A DNA stretch of 64,000 nucleotides. Source: Streptomyces zingiberis. GTDB taxonomy: Bacteria > Actinomycetota > Actinomycetes > Streptomycetales > Streptomycetaceae. Under the pieces are notes generated by a model. The model searched no databases. It worked only from the letters and a program-made list of their open reading frames with translations, and was not told the DNA's origin. Made by a program: the position numbers and the translations under genes. Positions 16,317-26,741 of this stretch are shown one piece after another (the first letter of the stretch is position 1; each line of letters starts with the position of its first letter). The DNA is taken from the NCBI RefSeq assembly GCF_012034935.1, contig NZ_JAATEN010000019.1:1-64000 (forward strand), read 5' to 3'.

Positions 16317-17315
16317 ATGCGACGGGTCGTCGTGGTCACCACGGGCGGGACGATAGCCAGCCGCTGGCAGGGCAAGGGATACGCGGCGGACGCGGGCGGG
16401 CAGGACGTCCTCGCCGCCGCCGATCTGCCCGACGGCGTCACCACCGAGGTGGTCGACCTCTTCACGGTCAACAGCCCGCGGCTGACCACCGCGCACCAGA
16501 TCACGCTGCTCCGCGCGGTCCACGAGGTGCTGGAGGACCCGTCGGTGGACGGCGTGGTCGTCACCCACGGCACGGACACCCTGGAGGAGTCGGCCTTCCT
16601 CCTCGACCTGCACCACGCGGACCGCCGTCCCGTCGTCTTCACCGGTGCCCAGCGCCCGCTGGAGGACGCCGAGGGGGACGCCGCCGGCAACCTCTACGAC
16701 GCCCTGCTGACCGCCGCGACCGTGCAGGACCTGGGCACGCTCGCGGTCTTCGCGGGCCAGGTGCACGCCGCGCGCGGCACGGTCAAGACGCACACCACGG
16801 CCCCCGACGCCTTCCGGGACCCGTCCTGCGGCGCGGTCGGCAGGGTGGGCTTCGGGAAGGTGACCGTCCTGCGCCGGCCCGAGCGCATCGAGCCGCTGCC
16901 GCTGCCCTCGCTGGAGGCGCCGCTGCCGCGGGTGGACATGGTCATGCACCACGCGGACGCCGACCCGCTGCTCTTCGAGGCCGCGGTGGAGGCGGGGGCG
17001 CGCGGTGTCGTCCTCGTCGCCACCGGGGCGGGCAACGCCACCCCGGCGTTCACCGACGCCGTCGCCCGCGCCACGGAACGGGGCGTCCTGGTCGCCCTCA
17101 CCACCCGCGTCCCGGCGGGCCCCGTCACCCCGCTCTACACGGGCGGCGGGGCCGTGGACCTGATCGAGGCGGGCGCGGTGCCGACCGGCTCGCTCCGGGC
17201 CGGGCAGTCACGGATGGCGGTGCTGGCCGCATTGATGTCCGCCACGGACGGGGACGAACGGACGGCCGCCCTGCGCCGGGTCGTCGACCCGGCCACGGCG
17301 CCGGCCCTGGTCTGA
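16317..17315 (+). CDS. ansA: L-asparaginase (type I/II family)
   Basis: The enzyme hydrolyses L-asparagine to aspartate and ammonia. The 332-residue protein shows both active-site signatures: VTTGGTIAS with T12, and VVTHGTDTLEES with T86 and D87. The conserved lysine is K157 in GTVKTHTT. No signal peptide is visible, so it is probably cytoplasmic. GAGGGGGC lies before the ATG at 16317. It is divergent from an Lrp-type regulator, which may control it. Confidence 0.93.
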   Translation: MRRVVVVTTGGTIASRWQGKGYAADAGGQDVLAAADLPDGVTTEVVDLFTVNSPRLTTAHQITLLRAVHEVLEDPSVDGVVVTHGTDTLEESAFLLDLHHADRRPVVFTGAQRPLEDAEGDAAGNLYDALLTAATVQDLGTLAVFAGQVHAARGTVKTHTTAPDAFRDPSCGAVGRVGFGKVTVLRRPERIEPLPLPSLEAPLPRVDMVMHHADADPLLFEAAVEAGARGVVLVATGAGNATPAFTDAVARATERGVLVALTTRVPAGPVTPLYTGGGAVDLIEAGAVPTGSLRAGQSRMAVLAALMSATDGDERTAALRRVVDPATAPALV

Positions 17316-17522
17316 CCGCGGAGCCGGGGGCGGGGACCGGGCACGGACCGGACCAGGACCGGACCAGGACCTGACCTGACAGCCGGTCCGGAACCGCCCG
17401 GCCGCCCGCCCGCCGGAGACGCCCCGCCATGGCGGTCTCCGTTCGCCTGCATAGACTTGGGCCGTTCCCAGCAGGCCGCCCGGTGCGTGTCCTGCGCTCC
17501 GCCTCTCGCCGGGAGACCCGAC

Positions 17523-18809
17523 GTGACCGACACCGACCTCAACGAGCGCAGCGCCGATGTCATCGTCGTCGGAGCCGGGCCCGCCGGCTCCACGGCGGCG
17601 TACCACCTGGCCCGGTCCGGACTGGACGTCCTGCTGCTGGAGAAGACGGCCTTCCCCCGCGAGAAGGTCTGCGGTGACGGGCTGACGCCCCGTGCCGTCA
17701 AGCAGCTCGTCGCCATGGGCATCGACATCTCCGAAGAGGCCGGCTGGCTGCGGAACAAGGGGCTGCGCATCATCGGCGGCGGCTCCCGGCTCCAGCTGGA
17801 CTGGCCGGAGCTCGCCTCCTTTCCCGACTACGGGCTGGTCCGCCGGCGCCACGACTTCGACGAGCAGCTCGCCCACGCCGCGCAGAAGGCCGGGGCGCGG
17901 CTCCACGAGCGCTGCAACGTCGGCGCGCCCCTGCGGGACGACCGCACCGGCCGCATCACCGGCGTCGAGGCAAAGCTCGGCGAGGAGAAGACCCCCGTCA
18001 CCTTCCACGCGCCGCTGGTGATCGCCGCGGACGGCAACTCCACCCGGCTCTCGGTGGCGATGGGCCTGCACCGGCGGGAGGACCGCCCGATGGGCGTGGC
18101 CGTCCGCACCTACTTCACCTCCCCCCGCCATGACGACGACTACCTGGAGTCCTGGCTGGAGCTGTGGGACCGGCGCGGCCCGGAGGACCGCCTGCTCCCC
18201 GGCTACGGCTGGATCTTCGGCATGGGCGACGGCACCTCCAACGTGGGACTCGGCATCCTCAACAGCAGCTCCGCCTTCAAGGAGCTGGACTGGCGCGAGA
18301 TCCTCAAGGCGTGGTGCGCCTCGATGCCGGAGGACTGGGGGTACACCCCGGAGAACATGACGGGCCCGATCCGCGGCGCCGCGCTGCCGATGGCCTTCAA
18401 CCGGCAGCCGCACTACCACCGCGGCCTGTTGCTGGTGGGGGACGCCGGCGGGCTGGTCAACCCGTTCAACGGCGAGGGCATCGCCTACGCCATGGAGTCG
18501 GGGCGGATGGCGGCCGAGGTGATCGTGCAGGCGCAGGCGCGGCAGACGCCGGCCCAGCGCGAACTGGCCCTGCGCCACTACCCGAAGGCGCTCAAGGACA
18601 CCTACGGCGGGTACTACACGCTGGGCCGCGCCTTCGTGAAGCTGATCGGCAACCCGAAGGTGATGAAGGTGGCGACGGAGCGCGGCCTCACCCACCCGCT
18701 GCTGATGCGCTTCACCCTCAAGATGCTGGCCAACCTGACCGACCCGACGGGCGGCGACGCGATGGACCGCATCATCAACGGCCTGAGCAAGGTGGCGCCG
18801 CGGGCGTAG
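17523..18809 (+). CDS. Geranylgeranyl reductase-family FAD enzyme (MenJ-like)
   Basis: The 428-residue flavoprotein has an N-terminal FAD-binding GAGPAG (residues 17-22), the EKVCGDGLTPRAV segment, and the second FAD motif LLLVGDAGGLVNPFNGEGI (about 300-318). The family reduces isoprenoid double bonds. In mycobacteria MenJ saturates one unit of the menaquinone side chain. The position beside the menaquinone and nuo genes makes that the best guess, since Streptomyces menaquinones are partly saturated. Reduction of other prenyl lipids cannot be excluded. The GTG at 17523 has GGGAGA upstream. A strong palindrome follows the gene. Confidence 0.85.
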   Translation: MTDTDLNERSADVIVVGAGPAGSTAAYHLARSGLDVLLLEKTAFPREKVCGDGLTPRAVKQLVAMGIDISEEAGWLRNKGLRIIGGGSRLQLDWPELASFPDYGLVRRRHDFDEQLAHAAQKAGARLHERCNVGAPLRDDRTGRITGVEAKLGEEKTPVTFHAPLVIAADGNSTRLSVAMGLHRREDRPMGVAVRTYFTSPRHDDDYLESWLELWDRRGPEDRLLPGYGWIFGMGDGTSNVGLGILNSSSAFKELDWREILKAWCASMPEDWGYTPENMTGPIRGAALPMAFNRQPHYHRGLLLVGDAGGLVNPFNGEGIAYAMESGRMAAEVIVQAQARQTPAQRELALRHYPKALKDTYGGYYTLGRAFVKLIGNPKVMKVATERGLTHPLLMRFTLKMLANLTDPTGGDAMDRIINGLSKVAPRA

Positions 18810-18977
18810 CGGCGCGGCGCCCGCCGGCGTCGGCAGCCCGGGCGGCTCCCGGGCATGACACAGCTCCATCACGACCGTGATGTCGAGACCATCGCACGTC
18901 GCACCCATCAGTCGACGTGCTGGCCGGCGGATCCGCAGTCGGCTAAATGATCATGACCAGCCGGCCGGGCCGAAAGT

Positions 18978-19015
18978 GAGGGTCGCCATCCGGAACGTTC
19001 CGGATGGCGACCCTC
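18978..19015. terminator. 38-bp perfect palindrome between MenJ-like and NlpC/P60 genes
   Basis: The halves 18978-18996 and 18997-19015 are exact reverse complements, giving a 19-bp stem with only a tight turn. It lies between convergent genes. Upstream, 18870-18930 has weaker inverted repeats (CATCAC/GTGATG and GCACGTCG/CGACGTGC), so the whole stretch is rich in foldback potential. No gene is seen in 18810-19079. Confidence 0.8.
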
Positions 19016-19079
19016 CGTGCTGTCCGCCTGGGCCGGGCGGCGCGTGGACGCCGGTGGGCCCGTGGGGGAGGCGGTGCCG

Positions 19080-19910
19080 TCAGAGGACGCGGACGGCGCC
19101 CGTCGGCGGGTCCCAGTCGAGGTCGCGCTCGACGACGCCCGTGCTGGGGTTCTGCGCGCCCACCCACTTGCCGTCGCCGATGTAGACGGCCACGTGGTAG
19201 GCGCTGCCCGCGGAGCCCCAGTACAGGATGTCGCCCGGCTGGAGGGAGCCGAGGGAGACCGGGGTGCCCGCGGTGGACTGGTCGCCCGAGACGCGCGGCA
19301 GGGAGACCCCGACGGTCCGGAAGGCGGCGCTGGTCAGGCCCGAGCAGTCGTACGCGGAGGGGCCGGTGGCGCCGCTCACGTACGCCTTGCCGACCTGGGC
19401 CTTGACGAACTCCACCACGGAGGCGGCGCTGCCGGTGGCGGCCGAGCCCGCGCCCGGTGTGGCGGAGGGGGCGGTGGAGGGAGCGCTGAGGGTGGTGCGC
19501 TCCTGCGAGCGGTCGGACCGCTCGGCGGCGGCCTGGCGAGCGGCCTCGGCGCGGCGCTCGGCGGCCCGTTCGGCCTTGCGCTCGGCCTCCGCCGTGCGCT
19601 CCGCCTGGGCGCGGGCCTTCTTCTCCGCCTTCTTCTCGGCGGAGGCGAGAGCCGCGCGCTCGCCGGCGATCTCCAGTTCGAGGGCCGCCTGCTGGGTGGC
19701 GGCGGTGGAGGCGGCCACGTCCTCGGCGAACGCGGCGCTGATCGTCGGCATCTCCGCCGTCTGAGTGGCGGGCGCGGCGTTGGCGGAGGATGCGGCCGCC
19801 GTCACCGCGATGGTGCTGAGGACGCCACCGGCAATCCCGGAACGCAGCACCTTGACGGGGGCGTTGCGCCGGGGTTTCCGGTGGCGGGGTATGTGAGCGC
19901 TATGGGACAT
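19080..19910 (-). CDS. Secreted NlpC/P60 peptidoglycan endopeptidase
   Basis: The 276-residue protein has a signal peptide (basic n-region, GIAGGVLSTIAVTAAA, cleavage likely near ANA at 44-45). An Ala/Glu/Lys/Arg-rich coiled coil covers about 70-140. A C-terminal NlpC/P60 domain covers about 163-276. The catalytic cysteine is C189 in YDCSGLT and the histidine is H239 in AYHVAVYIG. Such enzymes cut D-Glu-DAP peptide bonds in the cell wall during growth or remodelling. The ATG at 19910 follows CAGGGACCC. The long leader contains no c-di-AMP riboswitch signature that I could find. Confidence 0.93.
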   Translation of the reverse strand: MSHSAHIPRHRKPRRNAPVKVLRSGIAGGVLSTIAVTAAASSANAAPATQTAEMPTISAAFAEDVAASTAATQQAALELEIAGERAALASAEKKAEKKARAQAERTAEAERKAERAAERRAEAARQAAAERSDRSQERTTLSAPSTAPSATPGAGSAATGSAASVVEFVKAQVGKAYVSGATGPSAYDCSGLTSAAFRTVGVSLPRVSGDQSTAGTPVSLGSLQPGDILYWGSAGSAYHVAVYIGDGKWVGAQNPSTGVVERDLDWDPPTGAVRVL

Positions 19911-21114
19911 GGGTCCCTGGCTATCAAAGGACGATCGTTGCGATCAACAACAGTGTTCTCCGCCACAGCGGTCACCCGCACACCGGCATTAACCGGAATT
20001 CGATCTTCAAACCCCGTTACCGGTCTGTGATAGCGCGTCAGCTGTGTGCTTGTGAGCAAGGACTTCAAGGGATTGGCCCGTTTTGTCCAGTGCCTATCAC
20101 CCCACCCCGCGAAGGGGCCAGGCAGCGGATCCCCGCGCAGGAACGGGAGTGGTGAAGCTCACGAATTCCGGCTCTCCCGGTGGGTGACGGAAATCCGTGA
20201 TAAGCGGCGGAGCGGGCGGTGACCGGCCGTGGCCAGGCGTTTTCACAGCGCACGCGCGCCGTCCTCCGGTCGCGGTGCCGGGTTCCCGGATGCCCCAAGG
20301 GCGCCACCCCGGGAGTGGGGTCGGGCGCGTGTTCCCCGGACCGTTCGAGGTCTCCGGGCATCCGGGGCTCCGGGTGGTGAGGTCTCCGGCGGTCCGGGGC
20401 TCCGGGGCTCCGGCTATCGGGGTCTCCGGGTGGGGCGGCAGGGAAATCCGCCCGGAGAAAAAGAGTGGAGTCCTCTGTTCCCTCCCCGCCGGGCAGTTCC
20501 GGGAAGTGTGCCGCCGTCTTTGCCGGAAAGCGGCACCGGGCCGGATTTCCCGCCGCCGGACCGTACGCCGGCCGTGCCGTGGCGCGCCCGAACTCGCGTC
20601 CGCACGCGCCACGTCGTTGGTGGCCGGTGCGCGGGGGCCCGCCCGGGCACCGGCCCGCCGGCCCTTCGGGGCCGAGCGCGGAACTCCGGCGGCCGGTCGT
20701 GCTCGTCCGGTGTGTGCCCCTGCCGCGGGGGCCGCTCCCCTGGGTCCTCGCGCCGCTGCGCCCGCCGCCGCGTTCCGCCGGTGCGCACGCTCCGTCCCGG
20801 CGCCGCCGCCACGTGAATCCGCGCACGTTCCAGTGATCTTGGCCACCCGGGGGCGCGCGCCGGAGCCCGCCGAACCGGGTCCGGCGGGTCTAGCACGCGG
20901 CGACGACCAGCGCCAATTTGTCTGAGACGCCATGTCTCTGCTAGCTCGCACGCTCCCTGACCTGCGGTAAATCCATCCGTCATCACGTCTTGTGTTCCTC
21001 CGAGCGCCTGCGGTAGGGAGAGTTCCGGCGTTCGTCGCGCCGGGCGGCGCCCGGGTGGTGGAGATCACAAAGGCCGAGGTGACCCCCGTGTCGCAGATCA
21101 CAGAGCGGGCGTCA
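19911..21114. other. Long intergenic region between NlpC/P60 gene and the nuo operon
   Basis: About 1.2 kb holds no convincing gene. Several long open frames exist on both strands but they have arginine/glycine/proline-rich, non-conserved translations. Positions 20334-20430 contain degenerate repeats of GGTCTCCGG and GGGGCTCC types. Positions 20918-20947 could hold a promoter: TTGTCT, 18 bases, TAGCTC, with a GAGAC/GTCTC inverted repeat in the spacer. A second weak pair is TTGTGT (20990) and TAGGGA (21014). These may be upstream nuo promoters. Confidence 0.4.
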
Positions 21115-21120
21115 TAGGAT
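21115..21120 (+). promoter_or_regulatory. Candidate -10 box of the nuoA-N operon
   Basis: TAGGAT is a good Streptomyces -10 match and would start the transcript near 21127. The Rex-like operator begins 10 bases further on, so bound Rex would block initiation or clearance. No clear -35 is seen. Confidence 0.45.
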
Positions 21121-21136
21121 GCCCTCGGCCCGGGCT

Positions 21137-21152
21137 TGTGAACTGCCTCACA
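21137..21152. promoter_or_regulatory. Rex operator upstream of nuoA
   Basis: TGTGAACTGCCTCACA matches the Rex consensus TGTGAACNNNTTCACA at 12 of 13 specified positions, with C instead of T at position 11. Rex is a repressor that senses the NADH/NAD+ ratio and is known to control nuo in S. coelicolor. High NADH would release it and raise nuo expression. Confidence 0.85.
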
Positions 21153-21254
21153 TAAACACGATCTTCGTGGGGGCGGCCACGGTGCGTCGGCCGCCCCCGG
21201 CGCCCGACGGGCGTGGGGACCAGCAGTCACCGTCGACTGGAAGGAGCGAGCAGC

Positions 21255-21614
21255 GTGAACGCCTATGCACCCATCCTCGTGCTCGGCGCCCTCGGTGCAG
21301 GCTTCGCGATCTTCTCCGTGGTCATGGCGTCGATCGTCGGCCCCAAGCGCTACAACCGGGCCAAACTCGAGGCGTACGAATGCGGGATCGAGCCCACGCC
21401 GCAGCCGCCCTCCGGTGGCCGATTCCCGATCAAGTACTACCTGACGGCGATGCTCTTCATCATTTTCGATATCGAGATCGTCTTCCTCTACCCATGGGCC
21501 GTCTCCTTCGACGCCCTCGGGATTTTCGGACTCGTCGAGATGCTCCTCTTCGTGCTCACCGTCTTCGTCGCCTACGCCTACGTGTGGCGCCGCGGCGGAC
21601 TCGACTGGGACTGA
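21255..21614 (+). CDS. nuoA: NADH-quinone oxidoreductase subunit A
   Basis: NuoA is a small membrane subunit at the junction of the peripheral and membrane arms of complex I. The 119-residue protein has three transmembrane helices. The conserved loop YECGIEPTP between helices 1 and 2 lines the quinone region, and FIIFDIEIVFLYPW is the family signature. AAGGAG precedes the GTG at 21255. This is the first gene of a full nuoA-N operon. A 10-bp direct repeat (GGGACTGAC-type, three copies, 21607-21636) spans its end and the space before nuoB. Confidence 0.96.
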   Translation: MNAYAPILVLGALGAGFAIFSVVMASIVGPKRYNRAKLEAYECGIEPTPQPPSGGRFPIKYYLTAMLFIIFDIEIVFLYPWAVSFDALGIFGLVEMLLFVLTVFVAYAYVWRRGGLDWD

Positions 21615-21652
21615 CCGGGACTGACTGGGACTAGGGGAACGAAGGAGAAGCC

Positions 21653-22207
21653 ATGGGTATCGAAGAGAAACTGCCGAGCGGTTTTCTGCTGACGACGGTG
21701 GAGCAGGCGGCGGGCTGGGTCCGCAAGTCCTCACTCTTCCCGGCCACGTTCGGGCTCGCGTGCTGCGCGATCGAGATGATGACGACCGGGGCCGGCCGCT
21801 ACGACCTGGCCCGCTTCGGCATGGAGGTGTTCCGCGGCTCGCCCCGCCAGGCCGACCTGATGATCGTCGCGGGCCGGGTGAGCCAGAAGATGGCCCCGGT
21901 GGTGCGCCAGGTCTACGACCAGATGCCGAACCCCAAGTGGGTCATCTCCATGGGTGTCTGCGCCTCCAGCGGCGGCATGTTCAACAACTACGCGATCGTC
22001 CAGGGCGTGGACCACGTCATCCCCGTGGACATCTACCTGCCCGGCTGCCCGCCGCGCCCCGAGATGCTGATCGACGCGATCCTCAAGCTGCACGCCAAGA
22101 TCAAGGAAGAGAAGCTCGGCGTCAATCGCGAACAGGCGGCCCGGGAGGCGGAGGAGGCGGCGCTCAAGGCGCTCCCCGTGATCGAGATGAAGGGCCTGCT
22201 GAGGTGA
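21653..22207 (+). CDS. nuoB: NADH-quinone oxidoreductase subunit B
   Basis: NuoB holds the terminal 4Fe-4S cluster N2 that passes electrons to menaquinone. The 184-residue protein carries all four ligands: the adjacent C37 and C38 in GLACCAIEM, C103 in GVCASSGG, and C132 in LPGCPPRPE. GAAGGAG precedes the ATG. The stop overlaps the GTG of nuoC by 4 bases. Confidence 0.97.
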   Translation: MGIEEKLPSGFLLTTVEQAAGWVRKSSLFPATFGLACCAIEMMTTGAGRYDLARFGMEVFRGSPRQADLMIVAGRVSQKMAPVVRQVYDQMPNPKWVISMGVCASSGGMFNNYAIVQGVDHVIPVDIYLPGCPPRPEMLIDAILKLHAKIKEEKLGVNREQAAREAEEAALKALPVIEMKGLLR

Positions 22208-22980
22208 GCGAAGCGAACGCGGGAGGGAACGCGCCCACGGGCCGGGAGGCCGGTGCGAGCGGGGCCAACCCCGACCAGGATCTCAACGCGCAGAACCTGC
22301 CCGGGCAGCGCGGCCGGCACGGCGAGGTCATCGGCGTCCGGCGCGGCATGTTCGGTGCCGAGGGCGGCGGCGACACCTCGGGCTACGGCGGGCTGGTGCG
22401 CAGCGTGCGGCTGCCCGGCCCGGCCGTCCGGCCGTACGGCGGCTGGTTCGACGAGGTCGCCGACGAACTGGAGGGGGCCCTGGAGGAGCAGGGGCTGAAC
22501 CCGGCGGAGGCGCTCGAGAAGACGGTGGTCGACCGCGGCGAGCTGACCTTCCACATCGCCCGCGCCCATCTGCCGCAGGTCGCGCGGACGCTCCGGGACG
22601 ACCCGGCGCTCCGCTTCGAACTGTGCACCGGCGTGAGCGGGGTGCACTACCCGGGGGACACGGGCCGTGAGCTGCACGCCGTCTACCACCTGCGCTCCCT
22701 GACCCACGGCCGGCTGATCCGGCTGGAGGTGAGCGCGCCGGACGGCGACCCGCACATCCCGTCGCTCGTCGAGGTCTACCCGACCAACGACTGGCACGAG
22801 CGCGAGACCTACGACTTCTTCGGGCTGATCTTCGACGGCCACCCCGCGCTCACCCGGATCATGATGCCGGACGACTGGCAGGGCCACCCGCAGCGCAAGG
22901 ACTACCCGCTCGGCGGCATCCCCGTCGAGTACAAGGGCGCCCAGATCCCGGCTCCCGACCAGCGGAGGTCGTACCACTGA
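22204..22980 (+). CDS. nuoC: NADH-quinone oxidoreductase subunit C
   Basis: NuoC is the 30-kDa peripheral-arm subunit that supports NuoD and NuoB. The 258-residue protein has an acidic/Gly-rich N-terminal extension of about 60 residues. The domain follows with the signature EVYPTNDWHERETYDFFGL and the C-terminal HPQRKDYPLGG. The GTG at 22204 overlaps the nuoB stop (GTGA). The next gene starts 109 bases later; that gap contains a small G5/C5 hairpin (22995-23012). Confidence 0.95.
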   Translation: MSEANAGGNAPTGREAGASGANPDQDLNAQNLPGQRGRHGEVIGVRRGMFGAEGGGDTSGYGGLVRSVRLPGPAVRPYGGWFDEVADELEGALEEQGLNPAEALEKTVVDRGELTFHIARAHLPQVARTLRDDPALRFELCTGVSGVHYPGDTGRELHAVYHLRSLTHGRLIRLEVSAPDGDPHIPSLVEVYPTNDWHERETYDFFGLIFDGHPALTRIMMPDDWQGHPQRKDYPLGGIPVEYKGAQIPAPDQRRSYH

Positions 22981-23089
22981 TGCCGCGCATCCCCGGGGGG
23001 CGACCGGCCCCCGAGACCCACCGGCAGCGGGCCGCGGGGGCACCCATGCCCGCCGGCCGCCCGGCCCCCACCCCGCGAGGAGGGACCCG

Positions 23090-24424
23090 ATGACGACCTC
23101 GCATCCGCAGGAGCAGGCCCAGGAGCGCGAGACCACCGAGGGCAAGGTCTACACCGTCACCGGCGGCGACTGGGACGAGGTGGCGCAGGCCGCCGCCCAG
23201 GCCGACGACGAGCGCATCATCGTCAACATGGGCCCCCAGCACCCGTCCACGCACGGCGTGCTCCGGCTCATCCTGGAGATCGACGGCGAGACGGTGACCG
23301 AGGCCCGCTGCGGCATCGGCTATCTGCACACCGGCATCGAGAAGAACCTCGAGTTCCGGACCTGGACGCAGGGCACCACGTTCGTCACGCGCATGGACTA
23401 CCTCACGCCGTTCTTCAACGAGACGGCGTACTGCCTGGCGGTCGAGCGGCTGCTCGGCATCGAGGGCGACGTCCCGGACCGGGCGAACGTCATCCGCGTG
23501 ATGATGATGGAGCTCAACCGGATCTCCTCGCACCTGGTGGCCATCGCCACCGGTGGCATGGAGCTGGGCGCCACCACCGTGATGATCTACGGCTTCCGCG
23601 ACCGCGAACTGGTCCTGGACCTCTTCGAGCTGATCACCGGCCTGCGGATGAACCACGCCTATGTGCGCCCCGGCGGTCTCGCCCAGGATCTGCCGCCCGG
23701 CTCCGTGGACGCCGTCCGCGCGTTCATCAAGCAGATGCGGAAGAACCTCCCGGAGTACGACGCCCTGTGCACCGGGAACCCGATCTTCAAGGCCCGGCTG
23801 CGGAACGTCGGCCACCTCGATCTGGCCGGCTGCATGTCGCTCGGTGTCACCGGGCCCGTGCTCCGTTCCACCGGGCTCCCGCACGACCTGCGCAAGACCG
23901 ACCCCTACTGCGGTTACGAGACCTACGACTTCGAGGTGGCGACCGCCGACACCGCCGACTCCTACGGCCGGTTCCTGATCCGGCTGGAGGAGATGCGGCA
24001 GAGCCTGCGGATCGTCGAGCAGTGCCTGGACCGGCTGGAGCCGGGCCCGGTGATGGTCGCCGACAAGAAGATCGCCTGGCCCGCGCAGCTCGCCCTCGGC
24101 CCCGACGGCCTGGGCAACTCCCTGGACCACATCAAGAAGATCATGGGGACCTCGATGGAGGCCCTCATCCACCACTTCAAGCTGGTCACGGAGGGCTTCC
24201 GGGTCCCGCCGGGCGAGAGTTACGTGGCGGTGGAGTCGCCCAAGGGCGAACTCGGCGTGCACGCCGTCAGCGACGGCGGCACCCGCCCCTACCGGGTCCA
24301 CTTCCGGGACCCCTCCTTCACCAACCTGCAGGCCGTGGCGGCGATGTGCGAGGGCGGCCAGGTCGCCGACGTCATCGTCGCCGTCGCATCCCTCGACCCC
24401 GTGATGGGAGGCGTTGACCGGTGA
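23090..24424 (+). CDS. nuoD: NADH-quinone oxidoreductase subunit D
   Basis: NuoD is the 49-kDa subunit that forms most of the quinone-binding cavity with NuoB. The 444-residue protein shows the NMGPQHPSTHGVLRL signature near residue 45, EKNLEFRTWTQ, and the C-terminal CEGGQVADVIVAVASLDPVMG. GCGAGGAGGG precedes the ATG. It is the only nuoD copy in the window; the second nuo operon has none. Its stop overlaps nuoE. Confidence 0.97.
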   Translation: MTTSHPQEQAQERETTEGKVYTVTGGDWDEVAQAAAQADDERIIVNMGPQHPSTHGVLRLILEIDGETVTEARCGIGYLHTGIEKNLEFRTWTQGTTFVTRMDYLTPFFNETAYCLAVERLLGIEGDVPDRANVIRVMMMELNRISSHLVAIATGGMELGATTVMIYGFRDRELVLDLFELITGLRMNHAYVRPGGLAQDLPPGSVDAVRAFIKQMRKNLPEYDALCTGNPIFKARLRNVGHLDLAGCMSLGVTGPVLRSTGLPHDLRKTDPYCGYETYDFEVATADTADSYGRFLIRLEEMRQSLRIVEQCLDRLEPGPVMVADKKIAWPAQLALGPDGLGNSLDHIKKIMGTSMEALIHHFKLVTEGFRVPPGESYVAVESPKGELGVHAVSDGGTRPYRVHFRDPSFTNLQAVAAMCEGGQVADVIVAVASLDPVMGGVDR

Positions 24425-25349
24425 GCGCACCCGCGAACCGCGACGTGGCGCTCGGCATCCCCGAGATGCCGGCGCCGGACTACCCGGCCGAGGTCCGGGC
24501 CCGGCTGGAGACGGACGCCCGGGAGGTGATCGCCCGCTACCCCGACAGCCGTTCCGCGCTGCTGCCCCTGCTCCACCTGGTGCAGTCCGAGGAGGGCCAC
24601 GTCACCCGCACCGGCGTCCGCTTCTGCGCCGAGCTGCTGGACCTCACCACCGCCGAGGTCACCGCTGTCTCCACCTTCTACTCGATGTACCGGCGCAAGC
24701 CGTCGGGCGACTACCAGGTGGGGGTCTGCACCAACACCCTCTGCGCGGTCATGGGCGGCGACGCCATCTTCGACGAGCTCAAGAGCCACCTCCAGGTGGG
24801 CAACCAGGAGACCACCGAGGACGGCAAGGTCACGCTGGAGCACATCGAGTGCAACGCGGCCTGCGACTACGCCCCCGTGGTGATGGTCAACTGGGAGTTC
24901 TTCGACAACCAGACCCCGGACTCCGCCAAGGCCCTCGTCGACGACCTGCGGGCGGGCCGTCCCGTCGCGCCCACCCGGGGCGCCAGGCTGTGCACCTTCC
25001 GGGAGACCGCCCGGGTGCTCGCCGGCTTCCCCGACCCCCGGCCCGGCGCCGTCACCGAGGGCGGCAGCGGCGGGCCCGCCACCCTGGCCGGGCTCCGGCT
25101 GGCCAAGGGCGAGCCGGAGGCGCCCCGCGTGGTGCCGCCGCGCGGCGAGACCTCCGTCAGCGGCACGTCCGGCACGTCCGGCACGTCCGGCGCGTCCGGC
25201 GCGGCGGGGACGCACGGCGCCGCCGAGGCGGCCCCCGGCACCGCGCGGGACACCCACCCCAGCTCCCACGACGCCCCGCAGGAGACCGCCGAGTCGGACC
25301 CGGCCAACCCGGCCGCCCCGGCGTCCGAGGGATCCGAGGAGGGCGAGCG

Positions 25350-25353
<4 letters not shown>
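24421..25353 (+). CDS. nuoE: NADH-quinone oxidoreductase subunit E
   Basis: NuoE is the 24-kDa subunit of the NADH-input module and holds the 2Fe-2S cluster N1a. The ligands are C103, C108, C144 and C148 (GVCTNTLCAV and IECNAACDY). The protein is 310 residues, about 80-100 longer than usual. The extra part is a Gly/Ser/Thr/Ala-rich tail containing SGTSGTSGTSG, encoded by 9-bp repeats at about 25160-25200. GTGA overlap with nuoD and ATGA overlap with nuoF show tight coupling. Confidence 0.96.

Positions 25354-26737
<1,384 letters not shown>

Positions 26738-26741
<4 letters not shown>

Noticed and set aside
19911..20100. c-di-AMP (ydaO) riboswitch upstream of the NlpC/P60 gene
   Set aside because: Streptomyces cell-wall hydrolase genes often have one, but the conserved core patterns were not found on the minus strand here.
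20065..20826. Long minus-strand open frame in the region before nuoA
   Set aside because: Its translation is Arg/Gly/Pro-rich without domain signatures or ribosome binding site, and overlapping frames on both strands are equally open, as expected for GC-rich DNA.
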